64,000 bases of DNA from Microlunatus capsulatus (GTDB lineage Bacteria; Actinomycetota; Actinomycetes; Propionibacteriales; Propionibacteriaceae). The notes under the pieces were generated by a model. The model searched no databases, was not told the DNA's origin, and saw only the letters and a program-made list of their open reading frames with translations. The stretch covers positions 930,001 to 994,000 of the forward strand of contig NZ_JAGIOB010000001.1 in NCBI RefSeq assembly GCF_017876495.1. Direction: 5' to 3'. A program made the position numbers and the translations under genes. Of this stretch, positions 28,208 through 38,482 are shown in pieces. Every line of letters starts with the position of its first letter. Positions within the stretch are counted from its first letter, which is position 1.

Positions 28208-30835
28208 TCAGACCTTCCCGGGGCGCTCGCCGGCGAGCAGCCGGCCGGCCCAGCGCGAGAGCCGGGCGCGGTCGACCTTGGAGGCATGCCGGATGTCGAC
28301 CGGCAGGGCGTCGACGACCAGCACCGCGGCCAGCGGGACCGGCGAGGCGGCGCGGACCGCGTCGGCCAGCGCGGGCTCGGCCAGCGGCCGTCGACGGCGG
28401 CGGCCGTCCGCGGGCACGACGACGGCGACGACCTGCTGCGTGCCGACCGGGCCGACGCCCGCGACCGCGGCCGCCCGGACGACGTCCAGGGCCTCGATCT
28501 GCTGCTCGACCCCGACGGGCGTGACCGGGCCGTCGGCGGTGGTGACGACGTGCACCAGCCGCCCCTCCACCCAGAGCCGGCCCTGCTCGTCGAGGTGGCC
28601 GACGTCGCCGCTGCGGTGGTAGCCGGGGTCGCGCGAGCTCTGCTGCTCGGTCGCCCACAGCCGGTCGTAGCGGTCCTTGCGGTGGGCGGCGCCGATGCAG
28701 ATCTCCCCGCGCACACCCGGCTCGTCGGTCAGCGGGCCGTCCGCCCGGCCCAGCGCGTCGAGCGGGCTGACCCGCAGGGTGACGCCGGGCAGCGGCAGGC
28801 CGACGCAGACGCCGTCGCCGGAGCCGGCCGCCTCGATCTGGGGCAGCGAGATGTCGGTGGCGGGCAGCACCTCGGTCATCCCGTACGGGGTGTGCAGCTC
28901 GGCGTCGGGCAGCAGCGCCTGCACCTCGCGCAGCAGCGGCAGCGGGACCGGCGCCCCGGCCGACAGCACGGTGCGGACCCCGCGGAGCGCGGCGCGGCGG
29001 CGGTCGTCCAGGGCGCCGGCCGTGGCGACGACGTTGCGCAGCGCCGCCGGCGAGGCGAACACCGAGGTGGCGTCGATGGCCAGCACCGCGTCGGCGAGCG
29101 CCGTCGCGGTCAGGGTGCCGGGGGCGGTGACGTCCATGTCGGGGGCGGCCGCGCCGATCCCGATGGCCGGCCCGTAGAGCGCGAACGGGGCGAAGGCGGC
29201 GACCAGCCGGTCGTCGGGGCCCAGCCGCAGCACCGTCGCGACCTGCCGGATCTGCTCGCGCAGCTGCGACATCCGGTAGACGACGCCCTTGGCCGGCCCG
29301 GTGGCGCCGGAGGTGAAGAGCACCGCGCCCTCGACGTCCTCCAGCCCCGGATCGGGGAGCTCGCGGTCCCGGCCGAGCGCCTCGAGGGCCGCCAGCTCGC
29401 CGGCCCAGCCGAAGGTGCGGGCGGCCAGCGGCGAGCCGCCCACGGCGATCCGCCGGCCGGGTACGCCCAGCGCGGCCAGGGCGACGAGCGCCTTGGGGAT
29501 GCCGATGACGTGGTCCGGGGCGGCGCTGCGCAGCGCGTGCGCCATCCCGCGCAGGCCCAGCCCTGCGTCGGCGACGACGATGGCCGCGCCCACCCGCCAG
29601 CAGGCGTAGACGGCGACGGTGAGCTCCAGGCCGGGCGGCACGAGCAGGGCGACCCGCTCCCCCGGCCGGACGCCGGAGGCCGCCAGCCCGGCGGCGACGT
29701 CGCGGATCCGCTGGTTCAGCGCGGCGAAGGACGTGCGGCTGGTGACGCCGTCGTGCACCTCGGCGACGGCCGTCGCCTCGTCGTCGGCCCGGCGCAGCAG
29801 GGCCGACCAGGGCAGGTCCTCCGGCGCCAGCGGGGGCCGCGGCGGGACGGGCTCGGCGGGGGTGGAACCGGCCAGGGTCGGGACCACCCGCTCCTGCACC
29901 CAGCGCCAGACGTCGACGGCGGTCTGCGGCGCGTCCTCGGTGACCAGGTGCGACGCCCGGGGGTAGCGCTGGACGTCGGCCTGCGGCAGCCGCTCCAGCA
30001 GGTCCTCGAGGAACCGCTCGCTGAACACCGGGTCGCGCGGGCCCCAGGCCAGCAGCACGGGGACGTCGGCCAGGCTGCGGACGCCGGCGGCCATCGCGTC
30101 CCAGGCCGGCCGGCTCGGGTGGTCGGCCTCCAGCGGGATGTCGGCGACGAAGTCGGCGACGGCGCGGCGACGGCCCGGGTGGTCGTAGGGCACGACGAGC
30201 CCGTGGACGGCGTCGGCGGCCAGGGCCGGGCGGGACAGCACGGCGCCGCCGCGGACGAAGACGGGCGTGGTCTGGCAGGCCCACCGGCGCAGCGCCGGGT
30301 TGCGGGCCAGCCGGATCAGCGCGGGCAGCTCGTCGCCGACGGGCAGGTCGACGCCGGTGTTGGTGAGCACCACGCCGGCCAGCTGGTCGCGGTGCGCCTG
30401 GGCCCAGCCCAGCGAGATCGGGCCGCCCCAGTCGTGGGCCAGGGTGACGACGGGGCCGTCGACGCCCAGGGCCGCGGTCAGGTCGCCGAGGTCGGCGACG
30501 CGGGTCGCGAACCGGCGCGGCCCGGCGGGGCGCTCGGAGTAGCCCATGCCCAGCTGGTCGACGGCGACGACCCGCCAGCCGGCCGGGGCGGCGGCCAGGA
30601 AGCGGCGCCACAGGAACGACCAGGTGGGGTTGCCGTGCACGCAGAGCAGGGTGGCCCGGACCGGCTCGGCGGGGGCCCCGCCGGGGGCGTGGGTGTCAAG
30701 GACGTGCCAGCGGTGGACGGCGCCGTCGGCGTCGGGGACGTCGACGGTGCGCGACCAGCGGGGGTCGACGTCGGGCAGCGTGGCCAGGACGTCGGCGGGG
30801 ACGGCCGGGGCGGGCCCGGGGACCGTCGAGGTCAC
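28208..30835 (-). CDS. oleBC: OleBC fusion: beta-lactone decarboxylase plus beta-lactone synthetase
   Basis: An 875-aa fusion. Residues 1 to about 320 are an alpha/beta-hydrolase like haloalkane dehalogenase (VHGNPTWSFLW, then LAHDWGGP with nucleophile Asp135, a late His in ASHLV); OleB converts beta-lactones to cis-olefin and CO2. Residues about 345-875 are an AMP-forming ligase (FTSGATGPAKG near 505, YGMTE, YHRSGDVGHLDEQGRLW); OleC closes the beta-hydroxyacid to a beta-lactone with ATP. The fusion order matches the actinobacterial OleBC known from Micrococcus luteus. GTG 30835 overlaps the oleA stop in GTGA. Confidence 0.93.
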   Translation of the reverse strand: MTSTVPGPAPAVPADVLATLPDVDPRWSRTVDVPDADGAVHRWHVLDTHAPGGAPAEPVRATLLCVHGNPTWSFLWRRFLAAAPAGWRVVAVDQLGMGYSERPAGPRRFATRVADLGDLTAALGVDGPVVTLAHDWGGPISLGWAQAHRDQLAGVVLTNTGVDLPVGDELPALIRLARNPALRRWACQTTPVFVRGGAVLSRPALAADAVHGLVVPYDHPGRRRAVADFVADIPLEADHPSRPAWDAMAAGVRSLADVPVLLAWGPRDPVFSERFLEDLLERLPQADVQRYPRASHLVTEDAPQTAVDVWRWVQERVVPTLAGSTPAEPVPPRPPLAPEDLPWSALLRRADDEATAVAEVHDGVTSRTSFAALNQRIRDVAAGLAASGVRPGERVALLVPPGLELTVAVYACWRVGAAIVVADAGLGLRGMAHALRSAAPDHVIGIPKALVALAALGVPGRRIAVGGSPLAARTFGWAGELAALEALGRDRELPDPGLEDVEGAVLFTSGATGPAKGVVYRMSQLREQIRQVATVLRLGPDDRLVAAFAPFALYGPAIGIGAAAPDMDVTAPGTLTATALADAVLAIDATSVFASPAALRNVVATAGALDDRRRAALRGVRTVLSAGAPVPLPLLREVQALLPDAELHTPYGMTEVLPATDISLPQIEAAGSGDGVCVGLPLPGVTLRVSPLDALGRADGPLTDEPGVRGEICIGAAHRKDRYDRLWATEQQSSRDPGYHRSGDVGHLDEQGRLWVEGRLVHVVTTADGPVTPVGVEQQIEALDVVRAAAVAGVGPVGTQQVVAVVVPADGRRRRRPLAEPALADAVRAASPVPLAAVLVVDALPVDIRHASKVDRARLSRWAGRLLAGERPGKV

Positions 30836-31854
30836 CAGATGATCTCGGCGAAGGAGGTGTTCAGCCCCGAGCCGATCCCCAGCAGCATGACGCGCATGCC
30901 GGCCTGGAGCTTGTCGACGTTCTGCGCCAGCGTGAACGGCACGGCGGCCGGGCCGAGGTTGCCGTAGGTGGTGACGGTCATGGGGAACTGCTCCGGCGTC
31001 GCGCCGACGGCCTTCGCCATGGCGGCGATGTGCTTCACCGACGTCTGGTGGCACATGTAGTAGTCGACCTCGGACCAGTCGAAGTCGCCCTGCGCGTCGC
31101 GCCAGGTGTCGACGGCCAGCGCGATGCCGGCCTGGAACAGGGCACGGCTGTCGGTGCGCATGCCGCTGAGGTCGCCGACGCAGAGCTCGTGGTGCTCGCT
31201 GCCGGCGCGGGTGGCCCCGCCGACGACGCGGTGGCCCTCCGGGTGCCGGTCGGTGCGGCCCAGCACCATGGCGGCGGCGCCGGAGCCGATGGTCAGGCTG
31301 GCGAACGCCTCCTTGACCTCCTCGGCGGTGGCGTCGTCGCGCTGGAGGTGGGCGATGGTGTTGTTGTGCAGCTCGCGCGAGCCCTCGGCGTCGACGACCA
31401 GCGCGTAGTCGACCTGGCCGGCGTCGATCATGGTCCCGGCCAGCTGGATGGCGTTGACGAAGCCGAGGCAGGCGTTGGCGATGTCGAAGTTGAGGCAGCT
31501 GGTGGGCAGGCCCAGCTGGTGGTGCACCTCGACGGCGATGGAGGGCTCGAGGTGGGAGCGGCAGACGGAGCTGTTGATGACCAGGCCGACCTGGGACGGG
31601 TCGACGCCGGACTCCGCGAGGGCCTTCGCGCCGGCCATCGCGGCCGCGTCGGCGAAGGTGACGTCCTCGGGCCACCAGCGGCGCTCCCGGACCCCGGCGA
31701 GCTGCTCCTGCATGCCGGGCAGCAGGCCCACGCGCTCGTAGGTGGCGGCCAGCCGCTCGTCGAAGGAGTCCGACGTGGCCACGACCGGCGCCTCGACCCC
31801 GCACACCGCCAGGATGCTCGTGCCGCTCAGCCGATAGGTTGCGTTCCCGCTCAT
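30832..31854 (-). CDS. oleA: OleA, acyl-CoA head-to-head condensing enzyme
   Basis: A thiolase-fold protein of 340 aa. OleA condenses two fatty acyl-CoAs to a 2-alkyl-3-ketoacid, the entry to long-chain olefins. The active Cys129 lies in IANACLGF, with His269 in MCHQTS and Asn299 in TYGNLG. Glu103 in SHLEPS precedes the Cys by 26 residues. The Xanthomonas OleA pair Glu117/Cys143, as I recall it, has the same spacing, which separates OleA from FabH. The ATG at 31854 follows GTGAGGG. First of three coupled ole genes, downstream of uppS on the same strand. Confidence 0.94.
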   Translation of the reverse strand: MSGNATYRLSGTSILAVCGVEAPVVATSDSFDERLAATYERVGLLPGMQEQLAGVRERRWWPEDVTFADAAAMAGAKALAESGVDPSQVGLVINSSVCRSHLEPSIAVEVHHQLGLPTSCLNFDIANACLGFVNAIQLAGTMIDAGQVDYALVVDAEGSRELHNNTIAHLQRDDATAEEVKEAFASLTIGSGAAAMVLGRTDRHPEGHRVVGGATRAGSEHHELCVGDLSGMRTDSRALFQAGIALAVDTWRDAQGDFDWSEVDYYMCHQTSVKHIAAMAKAVGATPEQFPMTVTTYGNLGPAAVPFTLAQNVDKLQAGMRVMLLGIGSGLNTSFAEIIW

Positions 31855-31909
31855 CTGCGTACCCTCACCCCGCGTGCCGCCGCGCCACCCCGAGGTGCTC
31901 GTCGGTGCG

Positions 31910-31936
31910 GATCGTCCCTTCCAGAATCAGACGATC
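31910..31936. other. Small inverted repeat between uppS and oleA
   Basis: GATCGTC and GACGATC arms of 7 nt are separated by 13 nt, directly after the uppS stop. It may be a weak uppS terminator or an operator for oleA; nothing in the sequence decides between these. Confidence 0.3.
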
Positions 31937-31939
31937 ATC

Positions 31940-32788
31940 TCACGGGTGGTCGGGGCCGACGTCCGGGTCAGCGGGGCGGACGGCGTTGGGGACGGCCCCG
32001 CCGTAGCGCCGGTCGCGGTCGGCGTACAGCTCGATCGCGTGCCAGAGGTCGCGCCGGTCGAAGTCCGGCCACAGCCGGTCGAGGAAGACCATCTCGGCGT
32101 AGGCGGACTGCCAGACCAGGAAGTTCGACGTCCGCTGCTCGCCGGAGGAGCGGACGAACAGGTCGACGTCGGGGATCTCCGGCTCGTCGAGGTAGCGCCG
32201 GAAGCGCTCCTCGGTGAGCTTGGCCGGGTCGAGCCGGCCCTGCGCCGCCAGCTCGGCCACCCGGCGGGCGGCGTCGACGATCTCGGCCCGGCCGCCGTAG
32301 TTGACGCAGAACTGCAGGGTCAGCACGTCGTTGTCGACGGTGCGGCGCTCGGCCTCCTCCAGCTCGGCGATGACGCTGCGCCACAGCCTCGGCCGCCGGC
32401 CGGCCCAGCGGACCCGGACGCCGAGGGCGTCCATCTGGTCGCGACGACGGCGGATGACGTCGCGGTTGAAGCCCATCAGCCAGCGGACCTCGTCCGGGGA
32501 GCGGTTCCAGTTCTCGGTCGAGAACGCGTAGGCCGAGAGGTAGCGGACGCCGGCCTCGATGGCGCCCTCGACGACGTCGAAGAGCGCGTCCTCCCCGCGC
32601 GCGTGGCCCTCGGTGCGGGGCAGCCCGCGGGCCTTCGCCCAGCGGCCGTTGCCGTCCATCACCACCGCGACGTGGGCGGGCACCTTCGCCGGGGGCAGCG
32701 CCGGGGGCCGGGCCCCGCTGGGGTGCGGCTCGGGCGTCCGGGCCGGCGGGCGCGGGGTGTCGCGCGTCCGCCGCGGGGTCTTGGCCAT
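31940..32788 (-). CDS. uppS: Cis-prenyl (undecaprenyl) diphosphate synthase
   Basis: Elongates farnesyl or similar diphosphate with isopentenyl diphosphate to the long cis-polyprenyl carrier for cell-wall synthesis. Key motifs are [21 protein letters not shown] near residue 43 (Asp for Mg2+), [10 protein letters not shown] near 90, [19 protein letters not shown] and the C-terminal [20 protein letters not shown]. Length is 282 aa, with a Pro/Arg-rich N-terminal extension of about 35 residues typical for actinomycetes. Chain length (decaprenyl or undecaprenyl) cannot be read. Divergent from recO, with only 18 nt between starts. Confidence 0.95.
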   Translation of the reverse strand: MAKTPRRTRDTPRPPARTPEPHPSGARPPALPPAKVPAHVAVVMDGNGRWAKARGLPRTEGHARGEDALFDVVEGAIEAGVRYLSAYAFSTENWNRSPDEVRWLMGFNRDVIRRRRDQMDALGVRVRWAGRRPRLWRSVIAELEEAERRTVDNDVLTLQFCVNYGGRAEIVDAARRVAELAAQGRLDPAKLTEERFRRYLDEPEIPDVDLFVRSSGEQRTSNFLVWQSAYAEMVFLDRLWPDFDRRDLWHAIELYADRDRRYGGAVPNAVRPADPDVGPDHP

Positions 32789-32806
32789 GTGCGGGACACT
32801 ATCGAG

Positions 32807-33547
32807 GTGCCGACCTACCGTGACGAAGCGCTGGTGCTGCGCACGCACAAGCTCGGCGAGGCCGACCGCATCATCACCCTGCTGAGCCGGCGCCGCGGGA
32901 AGATCCGCGCCGTCGCCAAGGGGGTCCGGCGGACGTCGTCGAAGTTCGGCGCGCGGCTGGAGCCCTTCTCCCACGTCGACCTGCAGTTCGCGGAGGGCCG
33001 CTCGCTGGACGTCGTCACCCAGGTCGAGTCGCTGGACGCCTTCGGGCCGGCGCTGACGGAGGACTACCCCACCTACACCGCCGGCCAGGTGATGCTGGAG
33101 ACCGCCGACCGGCTGGTGGTCGAGGAGGGCGAGCCGTCGCTGCAGCAGTACCTGCTGCTGGTCGGGGCGCTCCGGGTGCTCAACCGCGGCACGGCCGACG
33201 GGCCGCGGCCGGCGTCGATGGTGCTGGACTCCTACCTGCTGCGGGCCCTGGCGGTCGCGGGCTACGCGCCGTCGTTCCACGACTGCGCCCGCTGCGGCGT
33301 CGTCGGGCCGCACACCGCCTTCTCCCCCGTCGCCGGCGGCGTGGTCTGCGAGCGCTGCCGCCCGGCCGGTGCCTCCCGCCCGTCGCCGGACACCCTGGAG
33401 CTGCTGGGCGCCCTCCTCGAGGGCCGCTGGGTCGACACCCGCGACGTCCCCACCAGCACCGCGCGCGAGGCCAGCGGCATCACCTCGGCCTTCGCGACCT
33501 GGCACCTGGACCGCAACCTCCGCTCGCTGGTCCACGTCGAGCGCTGA
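32807..33547 (+). CDS. recO: DNA repair protein RecO
   Basis: Part of the RecFOR pathway, which loads RecA on SSB-coated gaps and anneals strands. The OB-fold N-terminus is [20 protein letters not shown] followed by [14 protein letters not shown] zinc finger near residues 165-190 shows CARCG and CERCRP. Length 246 aa, normal. The GTG at 32807 is chosen because it gives the standard YRDEALVLR opening and follows CGAGG closely. It shares a very short divergent region with uppS. Confidence 0.94.
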   Translation: MPTYRDEALVLRTHKLGEADRIITLLSRRRGKIRAVAKGVRRTSSKFGARLEPFSHVDLQFAEGRSLDVVTQVESLDAFGPALTEDYPTYTAGQVMLETADRLVVEEGEPSLQQYLLLVGALRVLNRGTADGPRPASMVLDSYLLRALAVAGYAPSFHDCARCGVVGPHTAFSPVAGGVVCERCRPAGASRPSPDTLELLGALLEGRWVDTRDVPTSTAREASGITSAFATWHLDRNLRSLVHVER

Positions 33548-33593
33548 GTGCCCCCCGCGCACTCTCTCCCGGGCTTCGCCTAGCGTCGGTGGG

Positions 33594-34262
33594 GTGCCGC
33601 TGCCCACCGTCGTCCTCGACGTCAACGAGACCCTCTCCGACCTCGGCGCGCTGGCGCCCGTCCTGCGCGAGGTCGGGGCGCCGGAGAGCCTGCTGGGCAC
33701 CTGGTTCGCCGGCACCCTGCGCGACGGCTTCGCGCTGACCCTCCAGGGCGAGCCCGCTGCGTTCGCCGACGTCGCCCGCGCCGTCCTCGTCGGCCTGCTG
33801 GCCCAGCACCCGGACCGGGTCGACGACGTCGACGCGGCGGCCGATGCCGTGCTGGACGCCTTCCGGACGCTGCCGGTCCACCCCGACGTGCCCGACGGGC
33901 TGCGGGCGCTCGCCGACGCCGGCTTCCCCGTGGTGACGCTGTCGAACGGGGCCACCTCCGTCGCCGAGGCGCTGCTGGAGCAGGCCGGCGTCCGCGACCG
34001 GGTGAGCCAGGTGCTCAGCGTCGAGGACGCCGGCGCCTGGAAGCCGGCCCGCGCCGCCTACTCGCACGCCGAGGCGGCGACCGGCCGCTCGGGCGCCGAC
34101 CTGCTGCTCGTCGCCGTCCACCCCTGGGACCTCGACGGCGCCTCCCGCGCCGGCTGGCGGACCGCCCACCTCGACCGGACCGGCGCCCCCTGGCCCCCGG
34201 TCTTCCGCCGCCCCACCCACCACCTCACCGCCCTCGCCGACCTCCCCACCGCCGTCGGCTGA
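33594..34262 (+). CDS. HAD-superfamily hydrolase, haloacid dehalogenase type II-like
   Basis: A 222-aa cytosolic hydrolase. Motif I is [11 protein letters not shown], where the first Asp is the nucleophile and the usual Tyr/Gly of DVYGTL is Asn/Glu. Motif II is VTLSNGA near residue 120. Motif III is the Lys in [10 protein letters not shown], and motif IV-like residues are [11 protein letters not shown]. The helical cap fits type II 2-haloacid dehalogenases, but this sub-branch may act on other substrates. GTG 33594 is the only close start before motif I. It stands after recO and ends just before a perfect palindrome. Confidence 0.85.
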   Translation: MPLPTVVLDVNETLSDLGALAPVLREVGAPESLLGTWFAGTLRDGFALTLQGEPAAFADVARAVLVGLLAQHPDRVDDVDAAADAVLDAFRTLPVHPDVPDGLRALADAGFPVVTLSNGATSVAEALLEQAGVRDRVSQVLSVEDAGAWKPARAAYSHAEAATGRSGADLLLVAVHPWDLDGASRAGWRTAHLDRTGAPWPPVFRRPTHHLTALADLPTAVG

Positions 34263-34263
34263 G

Positions 34264-34311
34264 GATCGTGGCGGTTCGTGCCGCGTAGTCGCGGCACGAA
34301 CCGCCACGATC
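34264..34311. repeat. Perfect 22-bp inverted repeat, TAGT loop (copy 1)
   Basis: Arms at 34264-34285 and 34290-34311 pair perfectly around TAGT. The inner part is CGTGCCGCG-TAGT-CGCGGCACG and the outer part GATCGTGGCGGTT. It begins directly after the HAD gene stop and touches the end of the AbiEi-like gene, so it can act as a two-way terminator. A close relative lies at 35321. Confidence 0.92.
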
Positions 34312-35251
34312 ACCGGAGGCAACGGGGACAGGGACGGAGCACGCCGGTCCAGCCCCGCACCGTCAGCACACCAGCCACCTGACGAGCCACTCCGCACGCC
34401 TCTCCCGAGACGTCGGCGTGGCCGTAGCGGAACGTCGTCTCCCCGTCGAGCGCGGACAGGTTGTCGCGCTCCATGTCGCGGAAGCGCCCGACGCCCTCGT
34501 GGCCGAGCCTGCCGTCCAGCTCGACCACGACGCCGTACTCCGGGTAGACGACGTCGCGCCGGTAGCGGTGGCGGGACCGGTGCTGGCGGACGCCACGCGG
34601 AAGGCCGTGCGGGCGCTCCACGTCGCGGAGGTAACGCAGCTCGAGCGGGGAGTCGGCGCCCTCGCCGACGTCGTCGAGCAGCTCGGTCAGCAGGCGGCGG
34701 CGGCTGTGACGGCTCCGCTCGTCCAGGGCCCGTCGCAAGCGGACCGCGCTCGTGCGCCGGGTCTGGACGGCGCGGGTGACCCAGTCGACCACGGCGCGCG
34801 CGTCCGCTCCCTCGCACAGGTCGAGGACGGTGTCCTCCAGTGCCAGGCGGGGCGGGTCGCCGGGAGAACGTGCGTCGCGCGCGCCCGGAGTCTCCCGGGT
34901 GAAGGTCCACAGGGGACGGTCCTGCAGCCGTGATCTCAGCGGGACGAGGACGTCGACGGAGCGGGGCTCCTCGGTGGTCAGGCCGTGCAGGAAGCCGGCG
35001 GACTCCCCACCCAGCCGGGGGCCCGGTCCGCCGAGGAGCACGCCCGTCCAGGCCCGTGCGGTGAAGTCGAGCGGCAGGACGTGGACCGCGTAGACCGGCC
35101 CCTCCACGCGCTGCCACTGCCCCGTGCGGAGCAGACGCTGCTTGCTGTGCCGGCCCAGACCCAGGAGGTCGGCCTGCTCGGCGCTGACCACACCGCCCTG
35201 GGCGCGCGCGAGCCCCAGGAGCTCGGCGGAGGGGTCGACGCGCGGCAGCAC
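34310..35251 (-). CDS. AbiEi-antitoxin-like / DUF559 endonuclease-like protein
   Basis: A 313-aa protein of a type common in actinomycetes. The N-terminal winged-helix part (LLGLARAQGGVVSAEQADLL then LGRHSKQRLLRTGQWQR) resembles the AbiEi antitoxin domain. The C-terminal part (YPEYGVVVELDGRLGHEG then FRDMERDN) resembles the DUF559/Vsr-type nuclease core, with Glu and Asp in VVELDG. No toxin gene is adjacent. GTG 35251 is chosen because GAGG lies 8 nt upstream; the true start is uncertain. The gene lies between two related palindromes. Confidence 0.75.
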   Translation of the reverse strand: MLPRVDPSAELLGLARAQGGVVSAEQADLLGLGRHSKQRLLRTGQWQRVEGPVYAVHVLPLDFTARAWTGVLLGGPGPRLGGESAGFLHGLTTEEPRSVDVLVPLRSRLQDRPLWTFTRETPGARDARSPGDPPRLALEDTVLDLCEGADARAVVDWVTRAVQTRRTSAVRLRRALDERSRHSRRRLLTELLDDVGEGADSPLELRYLRDVERPHGLPRGVRQHRSRHRYRRDVVYPEYGVVVELDGRLGHEGVGRFRDMERDNLSALDGETTFRYGHADVSGEACGVARQVAGVLTVRGWTGVLRPCPRCLR

Positions 35252-35320
35252 CGCCCCAGCCTCGGCCAGATCTGACCCCTCACCCCCTCCCGTCCCCACA
35301 TCTGGGGACGACGAGAAGAG

Positions 35321-35362
35321 CGTGGTGGGTCGTGCCGCGTAGTCGCGGCACGACCCACCACG
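35321..35362. repeat. Perfect 19-bp inverted repeat, TAGT loop (copy 2)
   Basis: Arms at 35321-35339 and 35344-35362 pair perfectly around TAGT. The core CGTGCCGCG-TAGT-CGCGGCACG is identical to copy 1 at 34264, while the outer arm reads CGTGGTGGGT instead of CGTGGCGGTT. Each change is matched on the opposite arm. It lies 23 nt after the leuA stop and can serve as its terminator. Confidence 0.92.
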
Positions 35363-35385
35363 ATGTCGAACGGGGTCAGATCGGT

Positions 35386-37216
<1,831 letters not shown>

Positions 37217-37235
<19 letters not shown>

Positions 37236-37276
37236 CGACGAAGGAGGAGCGCGACGAGACGCCCGGTGCCAGCCAT
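37217..37276 (-). CDS. leuA leader peptide, 19 aa, Leu-rich
   Basis: The short frame reads MAGTGRLVALLLRRRSEAR and ends TAA, 70 nt before leuA. Four of 19 residues are Leu (CTC, then CTC CTC CTT in a row). Scarcity of charged tRNA-Leu would stall a ribosome about 6-12 nt before RNA arm 1. Placement, codon content and the pairing arms identify it as an attenuator leader. Leader peptides of this kind are known or predicted for leuA in other actinomycetes. Confidence 0.8.
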
Positions 37277-37366
37277 GCCGTCACAGTAACGCCCCCGGCC
37301 GCGAGCACCAAGCAGGGGGCGGAAAACCGGTGGCCGGGCCGTCGGGGCCGGGGCCACCCTGGGCCC

Positions 37367-38407
37367 ATGCCTTTCGTACGCGTGCAGCCCGACGACCCGG
37401 AGGCGGTCGGCGCGGCGGTGGAGATCCTCGAAGCCTCCCGCCGGGTCGACGACCCGACCGCCCCGGCGAAGCTCCTGGAGACCTACCGGCGCTGGCTGCG
37501 GTACGGCTGGGACCTGCACCCCGACGAGCAGCACCTCTACCTCCCGGAGGACGGCGCCGACCCCGTCGGCGTGCTCGCCGTCGACCTGCCGTTCCGCGAC
37601 AACCGGCACCTGGTCTGGGCCGACGTCACCGTGCACCCGGACCGGCGCCGTCGCGGCCACGGCAGCGCCATGCTGGCCGAGGTCCTGCGGCGCACGCACG
37701 AGGCCGGCCGGACCACCGTCTGGATGGGCTGCCCCGGCGACGACCCGGGCGCCGCGGCGTTCCTGGGCCGGGCGGGCTTCCGCTACGCCAGCCACGACGC
37801 GCGCCGGCGCCAGCAGCTGGCCGACGTCGACCGGGCCGAGGTCGCCCGGCTGCGGGCCGCGGCCGAGGCCGCGGCGTCGGACTACGCGCTGGTCCGGCTC
37901 ACCCCGCCGCTGCCGGAGGCGATGCTGGCCGAGATCGCCACCGTCGCGGAGTCGATCAACGACGCCCCCATGGGTGACCTCACCTGGGAGCGGGAGGTGT
38001 TCGACGCCGACCTGGTGCGCGACATCGAGGCGGCCCGCGAGGGCCGCGGCGACCGGCTCTACCGCGTCGTCGCCCGGCACCGGGGCACCGGCGAGCTGGG
38101 CGGCCACACCATGGTGGTGACCGACCCGCTGCGCCCGGCCTGGGCGTTCCAGGGCGACACCGCCGTCGCCCGCGACCACCGCGGGCACCGGCTGGGGCTG
38201 CTGCTGAAGGCCGAGATGATGACGTGGCTGGCGGAGGTCGAGCCGCAGCTGGAGGTCGTCGAGACCTGGAACCAGGCCGACAACACCCACATGATCGCCG
38301 TCAACGAGGCGCTCGGCTACCGGCTGGACCGGGTGTTCCACATGCACGAGCTGCAGGTGGAGGCCGCGGCCGAGCCGGCCGGAGCCGAGGAGCTCGCCGC
38401 CGTGTGA
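37367..38407 (+). CDS. Tandem GNAT acetyltransferase
   Basis: A 346-aa protein with two GNAT folds in tandem, as in mycothiol synthase-type enzymes. The first acetyl-CoA loop is VTVHPDRRRRGHGSAML near residue 88. The second is TAVARDHRGHRLGLLLKAEM near 265, with ETWNQADNTHMIAVNEALGY as the late motif. Acceptor substrate is unknown; the second half resembles actinobacterial GNATs that follow a short MGDLTWE motif. ATG 37367 precedes MPFVRVQP. It is divergent from leuA and convergent with era across a strong hairpin. Confidence 0.88.
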   Translation: MPFVRVQPDDPEAVGAAVEILEASRRVDDPTAPAKLLETYRRWLRYGWDLHPDEQHLYLPEDGADPVGVLAVDLPFRDNRHLVWADVTVHPDRRRRGHGSAMLAEVLRRTHEAGRTTVWMGCPGDDPGAAAFLGRAGFRYASHDARRRQQLADVDRAEVARLRAAAEAAASDYALVRLTPPLPEAMLAEIATVAESINDAPMGDLTWEREVFDADLVRDIEAAREGRGDRLYRVVARHRGTGELGGHTMVVTDPLRPAWAFQGDTAVARDHRGHRLGLLLKAEMMTWLAEVEPQLEVVETWNQADNTHMIAVNEALGYRLDRVFHMHELQVEAAAEPAGAEELAAV

Positions 38408-38421
38408 GCTCCTCCCCGCCC

Positions 38422-38459
38422 GACGTCCGGTCCCCGTCCACGGGGCGGGGCCGGACGTC
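38422..38459. terminator. Bidirectional terminator hairpin between GNAT and era
   Basis: GACGTCCGG and CCGGACGTC outer arms pair perfectly and continue through CCCCG/CGGGG with one bulge on each side, closing on a short ACG loop. It lies between two converging genes and can end both. Confidence 0.65.
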
Positions 38460-38482
38460 CCGGCGGGGACGACCCCGGAGGG

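Noticed and set aside
34310-35251. Complete AbiE toxin-antitoxin pair
   Set aside because: No nucleotidyltransferase toxin (AbiEii-like) is adjacent on either side; the nearest genes are a HAD hydrolase and leuA.
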